Assembly: GCA_001584585.1 (NCBI GenBank)
Contig: LSYV01000017.1
Coordinates: forward strand, 2,388,355-2,452,354
Direction of reading: 5' to 3'
DNA: 64,000 nt
Source of the DNA: Gonium pectorale
Lineage: Eukaryota; Chlorophyta; Chlorophyceae; Chlamydomonadales; Volvocaceae
This document shows positions 60,381 to 64,000 of the stretch, one piece after another (position 1 is the stretch's first letter; every line of letters starts with the position of its first letter). The notes beneath the pieces were generated by a model. It was not told the origin of the DNA. It saw only the letters and a list, made by a program, of their open reading frames with translations, and made no database searches. Position numbers and translations under genes: made by a program.

Positions 60381-62272
60381 CGGGGAGGGAGCTGGGGTGT
60401 GCGGGGCAGAAGCATGGGCATGAGCTGAGGCCACACGGTGGGCAGATCGGCACACGTGTGGACTCGGCTGCCGGGCAGTGCCGGGCGGCGATGGGCAGTG
60501 CGGGTGTTGGAAGTGTGTGGCGTACAAGTTGAGTGTAGGAAGCGTGCATGGGCCCCGTGCATGGCCCTACTCCGAGGGTTGAGCGTTGCGTGTCGCTGCA
60601 ACGGACTGTTTGCTGAGCGGTGCCGTGCCTACGCGGGTGCCGCCGCACTGGTGAGCATACGACGCTTTGCTGTCAGGGTGAGGTAGTCAGCGCCGAGTCA
60701 GGTGGGAGAGTAGCGGAGTGGAGCCGGCCCAAGGGCCAGAGCGTGCTCGAAAGTGTGTTTGAGCGGTGCGGCAGCTAGCCCAAGGAGTATGTGGCATGTA
60801 CTGACAGAGAACGCAGTTGCAGTGTACGTGTCAACTGTTTGCCTCGGCGCCTTGATTCCAGGCAGGCCTTTCCTAAACACAGTGCAGGGAAGGCCCCTGG
60901 GACAGTCCGGGCGCTTCGATGCAAAACACAAGTTTGTTCCGCGGTGATCGTAGTTGCGCGGTGGGCTCTGTTTCAGCGCTTCGTGCAATCGCGCAGGCTG
61001 GTCGCTTCCCTTTCCAGGGACCTGGTCGTCAGCGTATTATGCTCCCAACTAAGGTGAACAGATAAGCACCGTTGGGGCTATGTTGCATTTGGTGCTGGGG
61101 CATAGTCATCCGTATTCTCCGTCCCCTGGGAAGCATGCTTAGCTAGCCAGATACCGACGTGTTTGCGTAAGGGCATTGTGTCAAGGTTTAGATTCGGTGA
61201 GCCTATCCACATGGCATCCCAGGACGGTGCCCCGTAGAATGCGCTCCGAGTGCGCGCTGTTCGTAGGCCACATGAAGCATAACTTCTGCAACCTGCAAGG
61301 AATTGGCCCTCTAACGGGTCGGCTGCTGTATGAAAAAGGCATGTATGAAGGTAGTATGGGCCTGTTCTGGTGGTGCCATTTCGTCTGCGGCGTACCTGGC
61401 TGCTGGAACATCAATGCTGCGAGTTTGGATCATACTAGGGTGCTTTGGATCCAAGACTGCCGAAAGTGCTCATGCCTTCTAAGAAGTCAGTCATAGGGCG
61501 GACGAGTCACGGCCCTGCTGCTGAGTCCCAGTTCAGATTCAGGCTGTAAGAGTGTGCCATTGGCTTAACCCCGCACTACCGTAGCCGAATGAGATGGCCT
61601 CGAGCCAGGGCCCCAATTGGGGGGCCACACCATACCTTTACGGACATACATGCATTATGGGGTGACAAAGAGCGCCGGCGTGTGTACGCCTGGGCGGCCT
61701 GGCAGCGCAACGCACAGCGGAGAGGCCCAGATGCACACTTGCCCAGCTGTGCCTGGTCGCGGCTCATACAGCCGCTTCCAGGGTTGCACCGTACCGTATG
61801 GCGTATGATACGTACCATACGTATGGACGTATCAATACGCCAAGCCTGTAAACGCATACGGCTCGTAATACGTTGCGCCCCGGGCTCTCATTGACCCGGG
61901 CGACCTCGTTGCACCCCGGGCTCGTCCATGGCGTTAGGCATCAAGCATGAGCGCCCACCCTCAGGCCCACTAGGCTTGCCCCCACTCGTTCATGTCAGCG
62001 ATGGTGGGTGCGGAGGGTGCGGCATGCCGGTAGGCCTCATAGGTAACACGGCGGAAGGGTACGTCCTCTCTGCGTGCGGTCTGCCTTCATGCTTCAATGG
62101 AAGTATACTATATTAACCATGGACAAGCTAAAATGGAGGAGCTTACTGACCGTAGTCTCGCGCTCTGGATCGATAGCATGACGACCTGGTTCTGCACATT
62201 TGAGCACGAGAAGGAAACAACAATCCTGTTCTCATTTAAGCGGACTGTATTGTTTTCATCTGGGACGATCGT
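60381..62272. other. 3' region and repeat-influenced interval
   Basis: About 1.9 kb after the U-box gene. The first few hundred bases are GC-rich and probably 3' UTR. Further on are a near-perfect palindrome (61800-61841) and repeated CCCCGGGCTC motifs (around 61878 and 61912). Short ORFs, such as plus 61176-61496, show no recognisable family. Confidence 0.45.
61800..61841. repeat. Near-perfect 42-bp palindrome
   Basis: GGCGTATGATACGTACCATA and its continuation is followed by its own reverse complement with one single-base indel and one mismatch, built from TACGTAT-type steps. There is essentially no loop. It could extrude as a cruciform or be the fused ends of a small inverted-repeat element. 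Confidence 0.85.
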
Positions 62273-63143
62273 ATGGCGGCACCACCAAACCCAACGTGGC
62301 CGCAAAGCCCCGTGCCCAAGTACCTCTCCACGCGTCTGCCTGCCAAGCTTTTGGACATGTGGGCGTATTTGGTAAGCGGGGGGTTGTGCCACGGGGCTTA
62401 GGGAGTTGGGCATTGCAGTTGCGTTGCAGTCCCGCTGTGTTGCCACGCACTCTAAGGGGGCTTGGGTTGGACCTTTGCTGGCGTTGCGCGGTCGCTAGAA
62501 GTTCCGCAGCGCGCTCTGGGGCGAACCTCTTTGCCAAGAGCGAGCGCGGGACGGGGCTTTGTTGGGGCGGGTCACGGGCGGTACCGCGCGGCGTGCTCTG
62601 TGGAGCGCAGACCGGCACAACGTTTGGGCTGATGGCCAAGGGTCTTGGAAAGGGTTTGTTGGTGCAGGGCCGTTGAGTGGAAACGATGGCGGGGCAGAAG
62701 CCGTGTTCCACACAGTCCAACGCCGGCGGGTCTAGCCCCAAACTACAGCCCGCGAGCACGTCCTTCTATATTTGCATCCGCCCACCTTTCAGTGTCGTCG
62801 CTCAAACCTCTTGTCCTGACTCGTACTCTCCTGTTATGCTTGCCCTTCCCATGATGCCGAGCGCCCGAGTGTTCTTGCGAGGCGGGAGAAGAGGGCCCAG
62901 CCTGAGGCGAGCATTGAACGGGCGTTGGAAGAAGCGGCCCGCGAGCAGGAGGCGAGGGCGGCGGAGGAGGAGAGGGCAAGGTTGGTGGACGCAGTGGTAT
63001 GCTTCCTGCAGAAAGGTGAAGAGGAGGAGGTGCGTCGTAGCAGGGCGGAGCTGGAGGAGGCGCACAGGAGAGGTTCTGCTGCGCGGGCTGCCCGTTTGGA
63101 GGTGGCCCGGGCGCAGGTGGCTTGTGAGGTTGGGGACGGTTAG
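62273..63143 (+). CDS. Candidate two-exon coiled-coil gene, unrecognised
   Basis: Exon 62273-62371 starts with ATG and reads MAAPPNPTWPQSPVPKYLST, then KLLDMWAYL, up to a good GTAAGC donor in phase 0. A second open stretch from about 62862 (after an AG) to the TAG at 63141-63143 is in matching phase and strongly helical: ARREKRAQPEASIERALEEA, EEERARLVDAVVCFLQKGEE, EVRRSRAELEEAHRRG. Joined, they give about 126 residues with a coiled coil. The acceptor is weak and I know no family match. The gene lies directly upstream of the HNH-like ORF and the satellite array, so it may belong to a mobile or multicopy element. Confidence 0.35.
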
Positions 63144-63164
63144 TGGTCGCCGTTCCCGGACAAT

Positions 63165-63503
63165 ATGAAGTACGCCTGCAATAAGCAAAGCGAGATCGTG
63201 CACATTGCCAAGAAGGCCAAGCGCAAGGCTGTGTCTGTGAGCAAGTACATGTACATGTACGTGTCTTTGTCGTATCACGGGAAGTCGCTCAAGATTGAGA
63301 GGTGTGTGATCGTGACACGATGCTGGGCTCACAACGGTGACAGCTGGTCCCTGCTGGTCCCTGGTGGTGCGGTGAAGCCTGCGGATGGTGTTGCTGGGAG
63401 GTACGACGTTTACCACCTCCACGAAAACCCGTCCGACGACGCAGCTTCCAACTTGGCACTCATGACGATGACTGAAGCACAAAGGCAAGGGCTTACGCTG
63501 TAA
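63165..63503 (+). CDS. HNH-endonuclease-like ORF (degenerate)
   Basis: An intron-free ORF of 112 residues starting MKYACNKQSEIVHIAKKAKR. The middle reads YVSLSYHGKSLKIERCVIVT RCW in the pattern V-x-L...GK...R-x-V-x-x-x-x-W. The end reads VYHLHENPSDDAASNLALMT followed by MTEAQRQG. This order resembles NUMOD/HNH-type homing endonucleases (HH.n.N..DN...NL..mT..E). The typical final His of the E-H pair is Ala here, and one of the first His pair is Tyr, so it may be inactive. The TAA stop overlaps a TGTAA motif (63499-63503). It sits 22 bases after the coiled-coil ORF and 50 bases before the tandem array. The family call is my inference from pattern. Confidence 0.4.
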   Translation: MKYACNKQSEIVHIAKKAKRKAVSVSKYMYMYVSLSYHGKSLKIERCVIVTRCWAHNGDSWSLLVPGGAVKPADGVAGRYDVYHLHENPSDDAASNLALMTMTEAQRQGLTL

Positions 63504-63550
63504 ACCTATTTTTCGTTTTCTGCTTCGCCAGTTTCGGGGCCTTTGAGCCA

Positions 63551-64000
63551 CCCTAGCGGTCATTTGGTAACCGTTAGCTGCCAGCGGGAAAGGCCCAGGA
63601 GCAGACATAGGAGACGGCCGTGAGACAGGGCCCGTGAGTCACCCTAGCGGTCATTTGGTAACCGGTAGCTGCCAGCGGGAAGGGCCACGGCGGGAGGATA
63701 CATAGGAGACGGCCGTGAGACAGGGCCCGTAAGCCGCCCTAGCGGTCAGTTGGTAACCGTTAGCTGCCAGCGGGAAAGGCCCAGGAGCAGACATAGGAGA
63801 CGGCCGTGAGACAGGGCCCGTGAGCCACCCTAGCGGTCATTTGGTAATCGGTAGCTGCCAGCGGGAAGGGCCACGGCGGGAGGATACATAGGAGACGGCC
63901 GTGAGACAGGGCCTGTGAGCCGCCCTAGCGGTCAGTTGGTAATCGTTAGCTGCCAGCGGGAAAGGCCCAGGAGCAGACATAGGAGACGGCCGTGAGACAG
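63551..64000. repeat. Dimeric tandem repeat (alternating 91- and 95-bp units)
   Basis: Units start with CCCTAGCGGTCA at 63551, 63642, 63737, 63828 and 63923, giving spacings of 91, 95, 91 and 95. Odd units carry AAAGGCCCAGGAGCAGACAT and even units AAGGGCCACGGCGGGAGGAT, so the true period is a 186-bp dimer. All units share TTGGTAA...GCTGCCAGCGGGAA and GGAGACGGCCGTGAGACAGG. The array continues past the right edge. Confidence 0.95.

Noticed and set aside
61176..61496. Plus-strand ORF of 106 residues (MCQGLDSVSLSTWHPRTVPR...).
   Set aside because: No family pattern, no splice context and average base composition; likely a chance ORF.
63551..64000. CRISPR array.
   Set aside because: The units are 91/95 bp and similar over their whole length, with no unique spacers, and the sequence is eukaryotic.

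Overview
The window looks like nuclear DNA of a volvocine green alga (Chlamydomonas/Volvox relatives). Genes are GC-rich and split into many short exons with GT-AG introns, they contain long Ala/Gly/Pro low-complexity tracts, one encodes a hydroxyproline-rich (extensin-like) cell-wall protein, a TGTAA polyadenylation-type motif follows that gene, and a kinesin-II subunit needed for flagellar transport is present. No prokaryotic features are seen. All assignments rest on reading the sequence; no database search was possible. Exon borders were chosen by splice consensus plus reading-frame phase.

Layout, left to right. 1-6448 (-): 3' part of a VWA3-like von Willebrand A protein that runs off the left edge. 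6449-11745: gene-poor. 11746-14665 (-): nocturnin-like NADP(H) phosphatase/deadenylase-fold protein, six exons, with two hairpin elements in one intron. 15226-18363 (+): secreted protein with a jacalin-like head and a proline-rich tail, interrupted by a 908-N assembly gap. 20359-27633 (-): sixteen-exon calpain-family protein with three C2-like domains and a degenerate catalytic triad. 29569-31990 (-): coding-like exons of an unrecognised gene, partly behind an in-frame TAG. 32749-34842 (-): IMPACT/YigZ-family protein with a basic, organelle-type leader. 35477-36120 (+): PTRHD1-like peptidyl-tRNA hydrolase 2 family protein, two exons. 37667-44266 (-): kinesin-associated protein KAP3 (FLA3 of Chlamydomonas), 22 exons, 853 residues. 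45023-60380 (+): a very large (about 3,907-residue) protein with roughly 32 ankyrin repeats and a C-terminal U-box, 18 exons. 60381-64000: a repeat-influenced end with a 42-bp palindrome, a coiled-coil ORF, an HNH-like ORF and a dimeric 91/95-bp tandem repeat that continues past the right edge.

These are nuclear housekeeping and ciliary genes, not an operon or a defence island. KAP3 (heterotrimeric kinesin-2) and possibly the VWA3-like protein point to cilia. Three gene pairs are divergent and may share promoter regions: nocturnin/cell-wall gene, YigZ/PTRHD1 and KAP3/ankyrin-U-box. The most unusual items are the calpain with replaced catalytic residues, the ankyrin-U-box giant, the paired hairpins with a shared loop core, and the HNH-like ORF beside the satellite.
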